From: Halobacillus ihumii
GTDB taxonomy: Bacteria > Bacillota > Bacilli > Bacillales > Halobacillaceae
Direction: 5' to 3'
NCBI RefSeq assembly: GCF_902726645.1
Contig: NZ_CACVAO010000001.1
Coordinates: forward strand, 682,001-746,000
Length of the DNA: 64,000 bases
Shown here: positions 39,184 to 46,995 of the stretch, piece after piece
Layout: every line of letters begins with the position of its first letter
Position numbering within the stretch: position 1 is the stretch's first letter
Translations under genes and position numbers: made by a program
Notes under the pieces: model-generated
What the model saw: the letters and a program-made list of their open reading frames with translations, nothing else
The model's database searches: none
What the model was told of the DNA's origin: nothing

Positions 39184-41583
39184 CTAATTACGCAGCGGCT
39201 TGCCTTTCAATAACATGTGCTGCATTCTGGCCTGAGTTTTTGCCTCCCCAATTAAACTTAAAAATGCCTCTTTCTCTAAATCAAGCAAATATTGTTCGTC
39301 AACTAATGTTCCTTCCTTTACACGTCCTCCTGCTAATACATAAGCCAATTTCTCCGCAATTTTCAGATCATGGTCACTTGCGTAGCCGCTAAGTGCAAGC
39401 GACTTAGCTCCAAGAAGCATCGTGGCAAAACCTTGTTCCCCCACAACTGGAACTTTTGTTCGTTTTGGTGCCTGATAACCAGAATCAGCTAGCCCAATCA
39501 CCTTCTGTTTAGCGTCATGAAGCAAATGGTCCCCATTCACACTAATGGCATCACTCTGATCTAAAAAGCCATTTTCTTTTGCACCTTCTGCTGAAGAAGA
39601 TACTTTGGCCATGGCTATTTTTTCAAAAACTGTATTGACAACCTTTTGCAAATCAAAATCTACGCCTTGCGGGATATTGCGTAAATGTTTAAGGTAAAGT
39701 TCTTTATTTCCTCCTCCGCCAGGAATGAGGCCTACACCTGCTTCAACCAACCCCATATAAGTTTCACTTGACGCTTGAATAGCAGCGGCTGGTAAACAGA
39801 CCTCTGCGCCTCCGCCAAGGGACATGCCAAACGGAGCAGAAACTACCGGGTTATTTGAATATTTTATTCTCATCATGGCATCTTGGAATTGTTTCACAAC
39901 TAATTCAATTTCAAAGAAATTATAATCCTGCGCTTCCATTAACATCATGCCAAGATTCGCCCCGACACAAAAATTCTTACCCTGGTTGCCGATTACCAGA
40001 CCTTTATAATTTGTATCTACTTCATCAATCGCGTAGTTAATCATTTGAATAATATCCATGCCTATTGAATTACTTTGCGAATGAAATTCCAACCCTAATA
40101 ATTCATCGCCTAGATCAATTAAACTTGCACCTGCGTTTTTCTTGATCACTTCTTTTGTTTCTTTAAGCCGCTTAAGATTTATATGTTTCGTATTGAAGTG
40201 TTGTTGCTGATACGAACCTTGATCAAAGTAGTAAACGTTTCCATTTTGTTGCTTATAAAATTGCTCATGACCCTCATTGATCATTTGCTCAATCCAATTT
40301 GGTATTGTTTCCCCCTCTGACTTCATTCTCTCAACTGATTCCTTAACACCGATTGCGTCCCATAACTCGAATGGACCCAGTTCCCATCCAAATCCCCAGC
40401 GCATCGCTTCATCTATAGATGGAACATCATCAGCAATCTTCCCATATAACTCTGCAGAATAAAGCAATACCGGTTTCATGATTGACCATATAAGATCTCC
40501 TGCACGGTCACCTTTAGCAGATACGAGGGCTTTAATCTTCCTTTTTGTCCCTTTTTCCTGTTTTGCCATTTCACTAGCTTTTGTTTTTAACTTCTGTCTT
40601 GGTTCATATTCAAGTGTTTCATAATTTAATTGAAGGATGTCACTACCCTTTTCCCCTCGTTTCTTCAGGAAAAATCCTTGGCCGCTTTTAGCCCCAAGCC
40701 AGCCCTTTTCTTGCATGGTTTTCATAAAATCAGGCACTGCAAATATTTCTTTTTCTTTTCCATCTACCTGTTCGTAGACATTATTAGCCACATGAATAAA
40801 TGTATCTAATCCAACTACATCAAGAGTTCTGAATGTAGCACTCTTTGGTCTGCCAATCAGCGGACCTGTGATCGAATCCACTTCTCCTATGCTATAGTTT
40901 CCCTTTATCATTTCCTGAACAGTTACCAGCAGTCCATAAGTCCCGATTCGGTTAGCGATGAAGTTAGGCGTATCCTTTGCCACCACGACACCTTTCCCTA
41001 GGACATCCTCGCCAAATTCCTTCATAAAAGAAAGAATAGCTGGATCTGTAGTCTTAGTAGGGATCACTTCTAACAGTTTCAAATAACGAGGAGGATTGAA
41101 AAAGTGAGTACCCAAAAAGTGTTTTTGGAAATCTTCACTACACTCTTCAGACATTGCTTCAATCGATATTCCAGAAGTATTTGAACTAACAATACTGCCT
41201 TGTTTTCGGTGCTTATCGATGTCCGCAAGCACTTTCTTCTTAATATCAAGGTTCTCTATCACAACCTCAATCACCCAGTCAGTCTCTTGAAGTTTCTGCA
41301 TGTCATCCGTCATATTACCGACCTCAATAAGGTCAAGACTGGCTTCGCTTGTGATCGGGGATGGCTTCTGCTTCTTTAATGCTTTTTTGCTTGCTGAAGC
41401 AAGCCGGTTTCGCACAGACCGATCATTTAAGGACAAACCATGTTTCTTTTCAGCCTCATTTAATTCACGAGGTACAATATCTAACAATAGCGTTGGGATA
41501 CCCACATTTGCCAGATGGGCAGCAATCCCAGCGCCCATACCCCCGGATCCTAAAACCGCCGCTCGTTTAATCTTGTGACTCAT
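39184..41583 (-). CDS. fadN: Fatty acid beta-oxidation bifunctional enzyme FadN
   Basis: Carries 3-hydroxyacyl-CoA dehydrogenase (N-terminal; LGSGGMGAGIAAHLA binds NAD) and enoyl-CoA hydratase (C-terminal, about 490-790) activities. In the hydratase half, GNQGKNFCVGANLG and GMSLGGGAEVCL form the oxyanion hole, and EAGVGLIPGGGGNKE holds an acid. Order of domains is the reverse of E. coli FadB. The ATG at 41583 follows GGGGGAGAC; an ATG 36 bases upstream is unlikely. A FadR-type operator is just upstream. Confidence 0.95.
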   Translation of the reverse strand: MSHKIKRAAVLGSGGMGAGIAAHLANVGIPTLLLDIVPRELNEAEKKHGLSLNDRSVRNRLASASKKALKKQKPSPITSEASLDLIEVGNMTDDMQKLQETDWVIEVVIENLDIKKKVLADIDKHRKQGSIVSSNTSGISIEAMSEECSEDFQKHFLGTHFFNPPRYLKLLEVIPTKTTDPAILSFMKEFGEDVLGKGVVVAKDTPNFIANRIGTYGLLVTVQEMIKGNYSIGEVDSITGPLIGRPKSATFRTLDVVGLDTFIHVANNVYEQVDGKEKEIFAVPDFMKTMQEKGWLGAKSGQGFFLKKRGEKGSDILQLNYETLEYEPRQKLKTKASEMAKQEKGTKRKIKALVSAKGDRAGDLIWSIMKPVLLYSAELYGKIADDVPSIDEAMRWGFGWELGPFELWDAIGVKESVERMKSEGETIPNWIEQMINEGHEQFYKQQNGNVYYFDQGSYQQQHFNTKHINLKRLKETKEVIKKNAGASLIDLGDELLGLEFHSQSNSIGMDIIQMINYAIDEVDTNYKGLVIGNQGKNFCVGANLGMMLMEAQDYNFFEIELVVKQFQDAMMRIKYSNNPVVSAPFGMSLGGGAEVCLPAAAIQASSETYMGLVEAGVGLIPGGGGNKELYLKHLRNIPQGVDFDLQKVVNTVFEKIAMAKVSSSAEGAKENGFLDQSDAISVNGDHLLHDAKQKVIGLADSGYQAPKRTKVPVVGEQGFATMLLGAKSLALSGYASDHDLKIAEKLAYVLAGGRVKEGTLVDEQYLLDLEKEAFLSLIGEAKTQARMQHMLLKGKPLRN

Positions 41584-41604
41584 TTGTCTCCCCCTATCCA
41601 TTTT

Positions 41605-41622
41605 TGAATGAATACTCATTCA
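41605..41622. promoter_or_regulatory. FadR-type operator of the fadN operon
   Basis: TGAATGAATACTCATTCA has two perfect 7-base inverted arms and matches the B. subtilis FadR box TGAATGA-N4-TCATTCA. It lies 22 bases upstream of the fadN start, so the repressor, released by long-chain acyl-CoA, would block initiation or elongation. Confidence 0.9.
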
Positions 41623-41825
41623 TTTTATGGGTAAAAAAATAGCCTTATCTTTTAAGTAGCTACTTTCACTATAAAATATATTCTGACATTTCGCAATCTT
41701 TTTAGTGATAATTTTGGATAAATAATAAGACTAACTTTCATGAACAGCATTCAATGTCACCCGTTCAACTTCCATTATAAAAAGAAAGAAAAGCACGCCT
41801 TATGGTTGATACTTTTCCATTTGAG

Positions 41826-42743
41826 CTATTTCCCCATAACACCTTTTAGAACAAAAGCCACGTTTGCTGGTCGTTCAGCTAATCGACGCATAAAGTACCC
41901 ATACCAATCATTCCCAAATGGAACGTATACACGCATTTTATATCCTTCGCTCTCCAGCTCTTCCTGTCGTTCCACGCGAATTCCATATAGCATCTGAAAT
42001 TCAAATTGATCTTTCGGGATATTATGCTTCTCAACTATTTGTTTTGTGTATTCAATCATTGCATCATCATGGGTAGCTATTGCTGTATAGTTTCCATTTA
42101 ATAAATGCATTTTGATAATTTTCTTATAATTTTCATCAACGTCTTTCTTATCAGGAAAAGCCACTTTAGGTGATTCTTTATATGCTCCTTTAACGAGGCG
42201 GAGGTTAGGATTATACTGGTCCAGCTCCTCAATATCCTCTGCTGTACGATATAGATAAGCTTGCAAAACTGTACCTATATGCTTGAACTCAGACCGTAAT
42301 TGTTTAAAAATGTCGAGGGTCTGCTGGCATCGCTCATGATCTTCCATATCAATGGTAACAAACACGTCTTTTTCTTCCGCGACCCTCAGAATCCTTCTCA
42401 TGTTTTCCATCACAGTGTCTTCAGAAATATCTAGCCCCATTGAAGTCAGCTTTAAAGAAAGCTGGGAGTCCAAGCCATTGTCAGCAATCGCTTTGATCGC
42501 TTCTATACAGCCGTCCGCCGCTTCTTTAGCTTCTTTTTCAGTGTCTATAAACTCTCCTAAGTGATCAATGGTTACAGCCAAACCTTTACCGTTCAATTGT
42601 TGAATGGTAGTTACAGCGTTAGGGATGGTTTCCCCAGCAACGAACCGCCCAGCTCCAAAACGCAGGCCATATTGCTTAGCCAATTTTGTAAAAAAACGAT
42701 TTTTAGACAAAAACAAAAAGAAATTACGAAGAAGTTGTTCCAA
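41826..42743 (-). CDS. fadM: Proline dehydrogenase (FadM/YusM)
   Basis: FAD-dependent PRODH barrel that oxidises proline to pyrroline-5-carboxylate. Motifs FVAGETIPNAV, LKLTSMGLDI, VTIDMEDHERCQQTL, RLVKGAYKE and the C-terminal VYVPFGNDWYGYFMRRLAERP are those of monofunctional enzymes. The TTG at 42743 is 7 bases after AGGGGGA, giving 305 residues; the longer frame lacks a site. It sits upstream of the fad operon as in B. subtilis (yusM), and proline is also an osmolyte in halophiles. Confidence 0.9.
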   Translation of the reverse strand: MEQLLRNFFLFLSKNRFFTKLAKQYGLRFGAGRFVAGETIPNAVTTIQQLNGKGLAVTIDHLGEFIDTEKEAKEAADGCIEAIKAIADNGLDSQLSLKLTSMGLDISEDTVMENMRRILRVAEEKDVFVTIDMEDHERCQQTLDIFKQLRSEFKHIGTVLQAYLYRTAEDIEELDQYNPNLRLVKGAYKESPKVAFPDKKDVDENYKKIIKMHLLNGNYTAIATHDDAMIEYTKQIVEKHNIPKDQFEFQMLYGIRVERQEELESEGYKMRVYVPFGNDWYGYFMRRLAERPANVAFVLKGVMGK

Positions 42744-42919
42744 CTTAAAATCCCCCTGTAACCATGGTTCAAACAAAGAATTTTGTCTTTAGTTAAACCG
42801 TAAGATTGATGTATCATGCCTGTTTTTTGTAAACGTTATCATAATCATATCTTATCACTTTTTTTAGAAAATGGGTATTGTTTCGCCTGAAATGTCGACA
42901 GCAAGTTTATAATCTTATC

Positions 42920-42950
42920 TCATATTAATTTGCCTTATAGATCATACTAA
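42920..42950 (+). promoter_or_regulatory. Possible sigma-E/K promoter of the coat genes
   Basis: TCATATT and CATACTAA are 16 bases apart, close to the sigma-E pattern (ATATT / CATACANT). It is upstream of two coat-type genes, which fits mother-cell expression. Confidence 0.45.
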
Positions 42951-42977
42951 AATGAATGATCATAAGGAGAGTGAACG

Positions 42978-43241
42978 ATGATGCAGCAAAACCAATTTGG
43001 ACAATTTAAAAGTTCGCAACCGATGGCTCAAGTGCCTCCAATAGTGAGCACGAAGGACCAGCTATATCTTTCAGATATGCTATCCTGGAATTTAAACGCA
43101 TGCAAAAAGGCACACTTTTTTGCACAAAATTGCCAGACACCTGAATTACAACAAGCTTTAGAACAAGCTGGTCAAATGCACCAACGCCATTACGACCGTC
43201 TGCTTAACCACTTAAATAATCAGCAGAACAAACCGAATTAA
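42978..43241 (+). CDS. yusN: Spore coat-type small protein, YusN-like
   Basis: An 87-residue Gln/Asn-rich protein with a helical hairpin (about residues 27-80) of the CotF-like, ferritin-like type: SDMLSWNLNACKKAHFFAQ, then QQALEQAGQMHQRHYDRLLNHL. It lies next to the proline dehydrogenase gene, where B. subtilis has yusN. AAGGAG ribosome site; the frame has two ATGs in a row. Structural role in the spore coat is an inference. Confidence 0.75.
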   Translation: MMQQNQFGQFKSSQPMAQVPPIVSTKDQLYLSDMLSWNLNACKKAHFFAQNCQTPELQQALEQAGQMHQRHYDRLLNHLNNQQNKPN

Positions 43242-43253
43242 GGAGGAGCTTTG

Positions 43254-43592
43254 ATGAATCAAAACCAACCATCTAATAAAATTCAAAATCCTGAAACATC
43301 TGTTCCTAAAACGCCTCAAATGAATGAACGTGACTTTATTAATGACCAGTTGACAACCGAAAAGTATATGACAGGATCTTATTCAGTCGCCCTTAATGAA
43401 GCCAGCAATGAAACATTGTATCAGGATTTATCTACTATCTTTAAAGAAACCCAGGATTGTCAGCGAAACTTGTACAATCTTATGTTCAAAAACGGCTGGT
43501 ATGCTGTCGAGCAGGCCGAGCAAACAAAAGTCCAACAATCCTATCAACAGTTTAACGGCTACAAAACACAGTTTCCTTATAGCGTTCAATAA
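43254..43592 (+). CDS. Spore coat protein of the CotF family
   Basis: A 112-residue CotF-type protein: INDQLTTEKYMTGSYSVALNEASNETL and IFKETQDCQRNLYNLMFKNGWY are the usual two helices, flanked by Gln/Pro/Asn-rich ends. The ATG at 43254 is 7 bases after GGAGG; the preceding TTG in the frame overlaps the spacer. Twelve bases after the previous gene, so the two form an operon. Confidence 0.85.
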   Translation: MNQNQPSNKIQNPETSVPKTPQMNERDFINDQLTTEKYMTGSYSVALNEASNETLYQDLSTIFKETQDCQRNLYNLMFKNGWYAVEQAEQTKVQQSYQQFNGYKTQFPYSVQ

Positions 43593-43613
43593 CTAGTAGT
43601 AATAGCGAAAAGC

Positions 43614-43725
43614 GCCCTGATGGACACAACAAAGTAGGATTCAGGGAGTACCGGATACAGAGGAAGTTCGACTAAGAACGGCACGTCCTGTGCCAACATC
43701 GAACTGACCCGCGTCCTGCGGGCCC
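43614..43725. repeat. Highly structured non-coding repeat element
   Basis: Nested hairpins: CCCTGA with TCAGGG; AGTTCGA with TCGAACT enclosing GGCAC-GTCCT-GTGCC; then CCCGC-GTCCT-GCGGG. Both inner loops are GTCCT, and the same loop recurs in a hairpin about 1.1 kb away. No ORF. It resembles dispersed structured repeats of Bacillaceae intergenic regions. Confidence 0.55.
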
Positions 43726-43761
43726 AAAAATGCCTGGCCCCCACAAAGTTGGGCGCCAGGC
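43725..43761 (-). terminator. Terminator of copZ
   Basis: GCCTGGC pairs with GCCAGGC, extended by wobble pairs, and the minus strand continues ATTTTTGG. Confidence 0.8.
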
Positions 43762-43776
43762 TTTATCACGTTGCCG

Positions 43777-43983
43777 TTAACCCACTGGCTTATAGCCCTG
43801 GGCCTCAATTGCTTCTTTCATCAACTCTTTACTAACATAAGATTCATCGTATGCAATGGTGGTCTTCCCGCTATCCACATCCACTTCAACAGCATGTACC
43901 CCTTCTAGTTTCGTTAACACATCCTTAACGGCTTTCTCGCAATGACTGCATGTCATCCCATTCACTTCTAATGTTAGTTGCAT
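43777..43983 (-). CDS. copZ: Copper chaperone CopZ
   Basis: Heavy-metal-associated domain of 68 residues with GMTCSHC (CxxC) binding Cu(I), delivered to a copper ATPase. No copA or csoR is adjacent, unlike the usual copZA pair. Ribosome site GGGAGGAG. Confidence 0.93.
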   Translation of the reverse strand: MQLTLEVNGMTCSHCEKAVKDVLTKLEGVHAVEVDVDSGKTTIAYDESYVSKELMKEAIEAQGYKPVG

Positions 43984-44093
43984 CGTTGGCTCCTCCCTTT
44001 CCTTGCACTTTTCTGTTTATAGAGAATAACTCTAAAAGCTATATGAAGTGTGTTCCACATATAACCCGATTCCTAACCTCTTTTTTTAACGCG

Positions 44094-44102
44094 TGATATA
44101 AT
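44094..44102 (+). promoter_or_regulatory. Extended -10 promoter of the crcB pair
   Basis: GTGATATAAT fits TGnTATAAT, with no clear -35. Its last bases include an in-frame ATG of the crcB frame, so that ATG cannot be the start if this promoter is used. Confidence 0.5.
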
Positions 44103-44127
44103 GACAAAGGTGCAAGGAGATGGTTCT

Positions 44128-44496
44128 TTGAGAAAATATATTTACATAGGCATCGCTCTCGGTGGAGGGGCAGGATCTGCTGTACGTTATTGGCTTTCTG
44201 AAGCTTATAATCAAACCGGACTACTGCCCTATGGCACTTTATTGGTCAACTTGACTGGCTGCTTTCTGCTAAGTTTTTTCTTTCATAACTTTTTTACTTC
44301 TGCTTTGCCCGAGTCTGTCAAAAAAGGGATCACTACTGGATTTGCAGGGTCATTAACTACCTTTTCTACGTTTTCAATAGAAAGCATAGAACTGTTGCAG
44401 GAAAGCCTTTATGTAGGTGGTTGTTATCTCTCACTTTCGCTTATTGGAGGTATGATCATGACATGGGCTGGTTTTAAGTTAGGTGAGAGTGTATGA
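44128..44496 (+). CDS. crcB: Fluoride channel subunit CrcB/Fluc 1
   Basis: Small four-span membrane protein that exports fluoride as part of a dual-topology dimer. Conserved GxxxGSAVRYW, LVNLTGCFLL and GFAGSLTTFSTFS are present. TTG start 8 bases after AAGGAG; the upstream ATG lies in the promoter. It overlaps the second crcB by 4 bases, so the channel is likely a heterodimer of oppositely oriented subunits. No fluoride riboswitch in the short leader. Confidence 0.88.
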   Translation: MRKYIYIGIALGGGAGSAVRYWLSEAYNQTGLLPYGTLLVNLTGCFLLSFFFHNFFTSALPESVKKGITTGFAGSLTTFSTFSIESIELLQESLYVGGCYLSLSLIGGMIMTWAGFKLGESV

Positions 44497-44840
44497 TCTC
44501 ATCTGTTATCGTATTTATGGGTGGAATGCTAGGAGCACTTCTCCGCTATGAACTAAGTCGATGGCTTAATAAGGATAGAACGATTCCGTGGGGAACAGGA
44601 CTCGCAAATTTATCTGGGGGGATGCTGCTTGGTTATTTGATTGGTGCACAGGAATCGCTTAATATGCCTGACTGGGTCTGGCTGCTCGTAACAGTCGGAT
44701 TTTGCGGTGGCTACACAACATTCTCCACGTTTAGTTACGAAGTAATGACATTGATGAAAAAAAGAGCTTATATGACTGCCTTTCTCTATGGAGCAGGATC
44801 TACCATGTTAACGATATTGGGCGCCGCCCTGTTACTTTAA
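44493..44840 (+). CDS. crcB: Fluoride channel subunit CrcB/Fluc 2
   Basis: Partner of the preceding gene, 115 residues, four hydrophobic segments. Motifs GGMLGALLRYELSRW, LANLSGGMLLGY and GFCGGYTTFSTFSYE. The ATG overlaps the first gene's stop (ATGA). Different charge distribution at the loops from its partner is consistent with opposite orientation. Confidence 0.88.
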   Translation: MISSVIVFMGGMLGALLRYELSRWLNKDRTIPWGTGLANLSGGMLLGYLIGAQESLNMPDWVWLLVTVGFCGGYTTFSTFSYEVMTLMKKRAYMTAFLYGAGSTMLTILGAALLL

Positions 44841-44849
44841 TTAGAAAAA

Positions 44850-44868
44850 GCCCCACGTCCTGTGGGGC
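44850..44868. terminator. Terminator between crcB and the VLRF1-type gene
   Basis: GCCCCAC and GTGGGGC frame the loop GTCCT. On the minus strand TTTTTC follows; on the plus strand there is no T run. Confidence 0.72.
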
Positions 44869-44877
44869 CGATCCAAA

Positions 44878-45693
44878 TTAACTGACGACTTCTTCCAGTA
44901 CATGCATTTCTTCATGATCCAGAAGGTTCTTGTTAATCTCTTTATGAATTTCCTTATTCATATTTTCCTTTAGGTCTTCCGTTTCTTCCTTGTCGCCCAC
45001 TAAATAAATGTGCTGCCACCCATACTGCTTGGCTTGCTTATCAATTGTGGGAGCAACACTTTTATACCAGCGATATCGATTAGCTTCAAATCGTTCTTGA
45101 AATTCATCTTGTTTTGAGCTTTTGGCACCACCAGATCCCATTGAGGCATCTGCATGATGGGGCCCTTGATGCTGACGCCAATCTTCTGTATCTAAGTCCA
45201 GTTCGAATAATTGGGTATCATTCAATGACCCGAGCTCCGCATCAATTAATTTAATATGATTTTTTTGAGTTAAGACAACCCCGGTCTTCGGAAAAGTCTC
45301 CTGCATTTCTTTTAACTGATCAAGTACGGGAGATTCTTCCCAATAAAATTCACTATTGACTGGCATCTGTAATCTTTCTGCAAACCATACCGAATCATCA
45401 GCTGTTGCAAAAAGCACTACACTTTTAGCGAAATGTTGTTCATTTTCCTGAATGTAATGATTTACTTTCTCTTTCACAGCTTCAAAATTTCGTTTTTCCT
45501 CAGAGTCTCCTTCTTCCTGAAGAAACGCTTCAAAATTATTGAACCCATTTTTCAAATGAATCCGCCATTCCCCGCCTTGCTGGTCCGGATCGGAAGGGTC
45601 TGTATTTAAATACATAGTGAAAACCCGATGAGGCTTCTCTAAATGTACATTTTCTAACTTTTTAATTTTATCATTCAGATTCATACAGTTCAT
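44878..45693 (-). CDS. VLRF1/baeRF-type release factor-like protein
   Basis: A 271-residue protein that resembles bacterial proteins of the archaeo-eukaryotic release factor superfamily (VLRF1, related to Vms1/ANKZF1). The central region HADASMGSGGAKSSKQ followed by a helix with RFEANRYRWYK sits where the family carries its GGQ-like/Gln motif. Such proteins are thought to free stalled peptidyl-tRNA. Start uncertain: ATG at 45693 is only 3 bases from AAGGAG, and the ATG at 45684 is 12 bases away. The call rests on general similarity. Confidence 0.6.
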   Translation of the reverse strand: MNCMNLNDKIKKLENVHLEKPHRVFTMYLNTDPSDPDQQGGEWRIHLKNGFNNFEAFLQEEGDSEEKRNFEAVKEKVNHYIQENEQHFAKSVVLFATADDSVWFAERLQMPVNSEFYWEESPVLDQLKEMQETFPKTGVVLTQKNHIKLIDAELGSLNDTQLFELDLDTEDWRQHQGPHHADASMGSGGAKSSKQDEFQERFEANRYRWYKSVAPTIDKQAKQYGWQHIYLVGDKEETEDLKENMNKEIHKEINKNLLDHEEMHVLEEVVS

Positions 45694-45771
45694 CGACTCC
45701 TTTAATTATAAAATCTTTTCTACAGAACTATTTCCGTTTTGAAGATCGATTAAACTTGAACCCACTTTGAA

Positions 45772-46995
45772 TCATCTTACCTTTGTCCTGTTTTCAATAT
45801 CTGTACGTAATTCCTTCATCTCTTCGAAGAATCGTTTACGTTCATATTCATTCAATTTAGCCTGCCCATAGCGGACTTTTTGATATAAGTCTGTCCTTGC
45901 CACACTAAAGTTTTGACGCTTAAACCATTCCTCAATAGATTCATTCACCTTTCTCCCATATCCTTTTTTGTTTGAAAACTTTTCAAATCGATGAAATTCC
46001 CTGCGTACTGGATCAGTCCGTTTACTTCTCCAAAATGTCGGAGTCCTGCTTTCGTTCTTCCGTAATGTTTCACTTGATAAAGAAGAATAATAGACATGTT
46101 GAGCAGCTCGGTCTTCCTCTGCAGGTTGGCTCCTTTTACGACTCATTACAAAGATGACAATGATGATAGTGAGGGCTATCAAAAAAAGTGAACCCCATTC
46201 AATAACTTGACTAACTTCATCTACACGGTTTTCTTCCTGAATCAGATTCTTAAAATTTTCGTTCTTTCCTTCTTCCATTTGCCCATTGAGTTCTAGTATT
46301 GGCTTCTCGTCCAGCGCTTTAATGTTCGTAACATCTACTCCAACTGATTCTAATGTAAAGAGAAATCCCTTTACGCCTTTCAGAAACAAACCTGATGCCA
46401 GAAACCACGCTTTTTCCACGAGCCACCTGATTGGGCTTAATGCAAGTATCACCATGATTGTGCCTGCGATAAAAAGAACCAACCCACTTACAAGGTTCCT
46501 TGTTCCTTTCTTTCTTTCCCTTTGAGGTACTTGATAATAATGAGCCATTAGGTGACCAAATAAAATAACGGAACATTGTAAAATCAAAGCAAAAATCAGG
46601 ATGTTTTCGTAGGAAAGAAGAACCTCAATAAATACAATCAAAATGCTGCTTAGGAGTATAATGGGCTGGTTTTCTTTATTAGGCTCATGTTCGTGAGCTA
46701 AAAATCTCCAAACTAAGATGACTGATATGATCATTGCAATGGATATCGGAAATTCAAACAAGAAAATCGCAACAATTGCTACGACGAGCGTTCCCAAAAT
46801 AAAAGGGGCAAAGGTAACATCGCCCAAGCTTGCCACCTTAAAGCATAAAAAAGAAAATAGAATGATAAGCGCATAGAATAAGAAGTTAACGGTAAGTTCG
46901 CTGATTTGAATAATAGGAAATAAGAGAAAGTATACTAGGATGCCTTCACTAATATATTGATAAAATTGAGTCAGCAATTTTTGACTTTTAGGCAT
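45772..46995 (-). CDS. Membrane protein of MoxR-DUF58 operon, YebA-like without transglutaminase core
   Basis: 407 residues. About seven hydrophobic segments in the first 210 residues, one more near 265-285, and a cytoplasmic tail with a DUF4129-like pattern (ESIEEWFKRQ... LYQKVRYG... ERKRFFEEMKEL). In related operons the third protein (YebA, TgpA) has an external transglutaminase domain between the last spans; here only about 50 residues are in that place, so that domain is missing. It overlaps the DUF58 gene by 8 bases. Confidence 0.7.
   Translation of the reverse strand: MPKSQKLLTQFYQYISEGILVYFLLFPIIQISELTVNFLFYALIILFSFLCFKVASLGDVTFAPFILGTLVVAIVAIFLFEFPISIAMIISVILVWRFLAHEHEPNKENQPIILLSSILIVFIEVLLSYENILIFALILQCSVILFGHLMAHYYQVPQRERKKGTRNLVSGLVLFIAGTIMVILALSPIRWLVEKAWFLASGLFLKGVKGFLFTLESVGVDVTNIKALDEKPILELNGQMEEGKNENFKNLIQEENRVDEVSQVIEWGSLFLIALTIIIVIFVMSRKRSQPAEEDRAAQHVYYSSLSSETLRKNESRTPTFWRSKRTDPVRREFHRFEKFSNKKGYGRKVNESIEEWFKRQNFSVARTDLYQKVRYGQAKLNEYERKRFFEEMKELRTDIENRTKVR

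Noticed and set aside
44000..44127. Fluoride riboswitch upstream of crcB
   Set aside because: I looked for the conserved fluoride aptamer blocks and found none; the likely promoter leaves only about 20 bases of leader.
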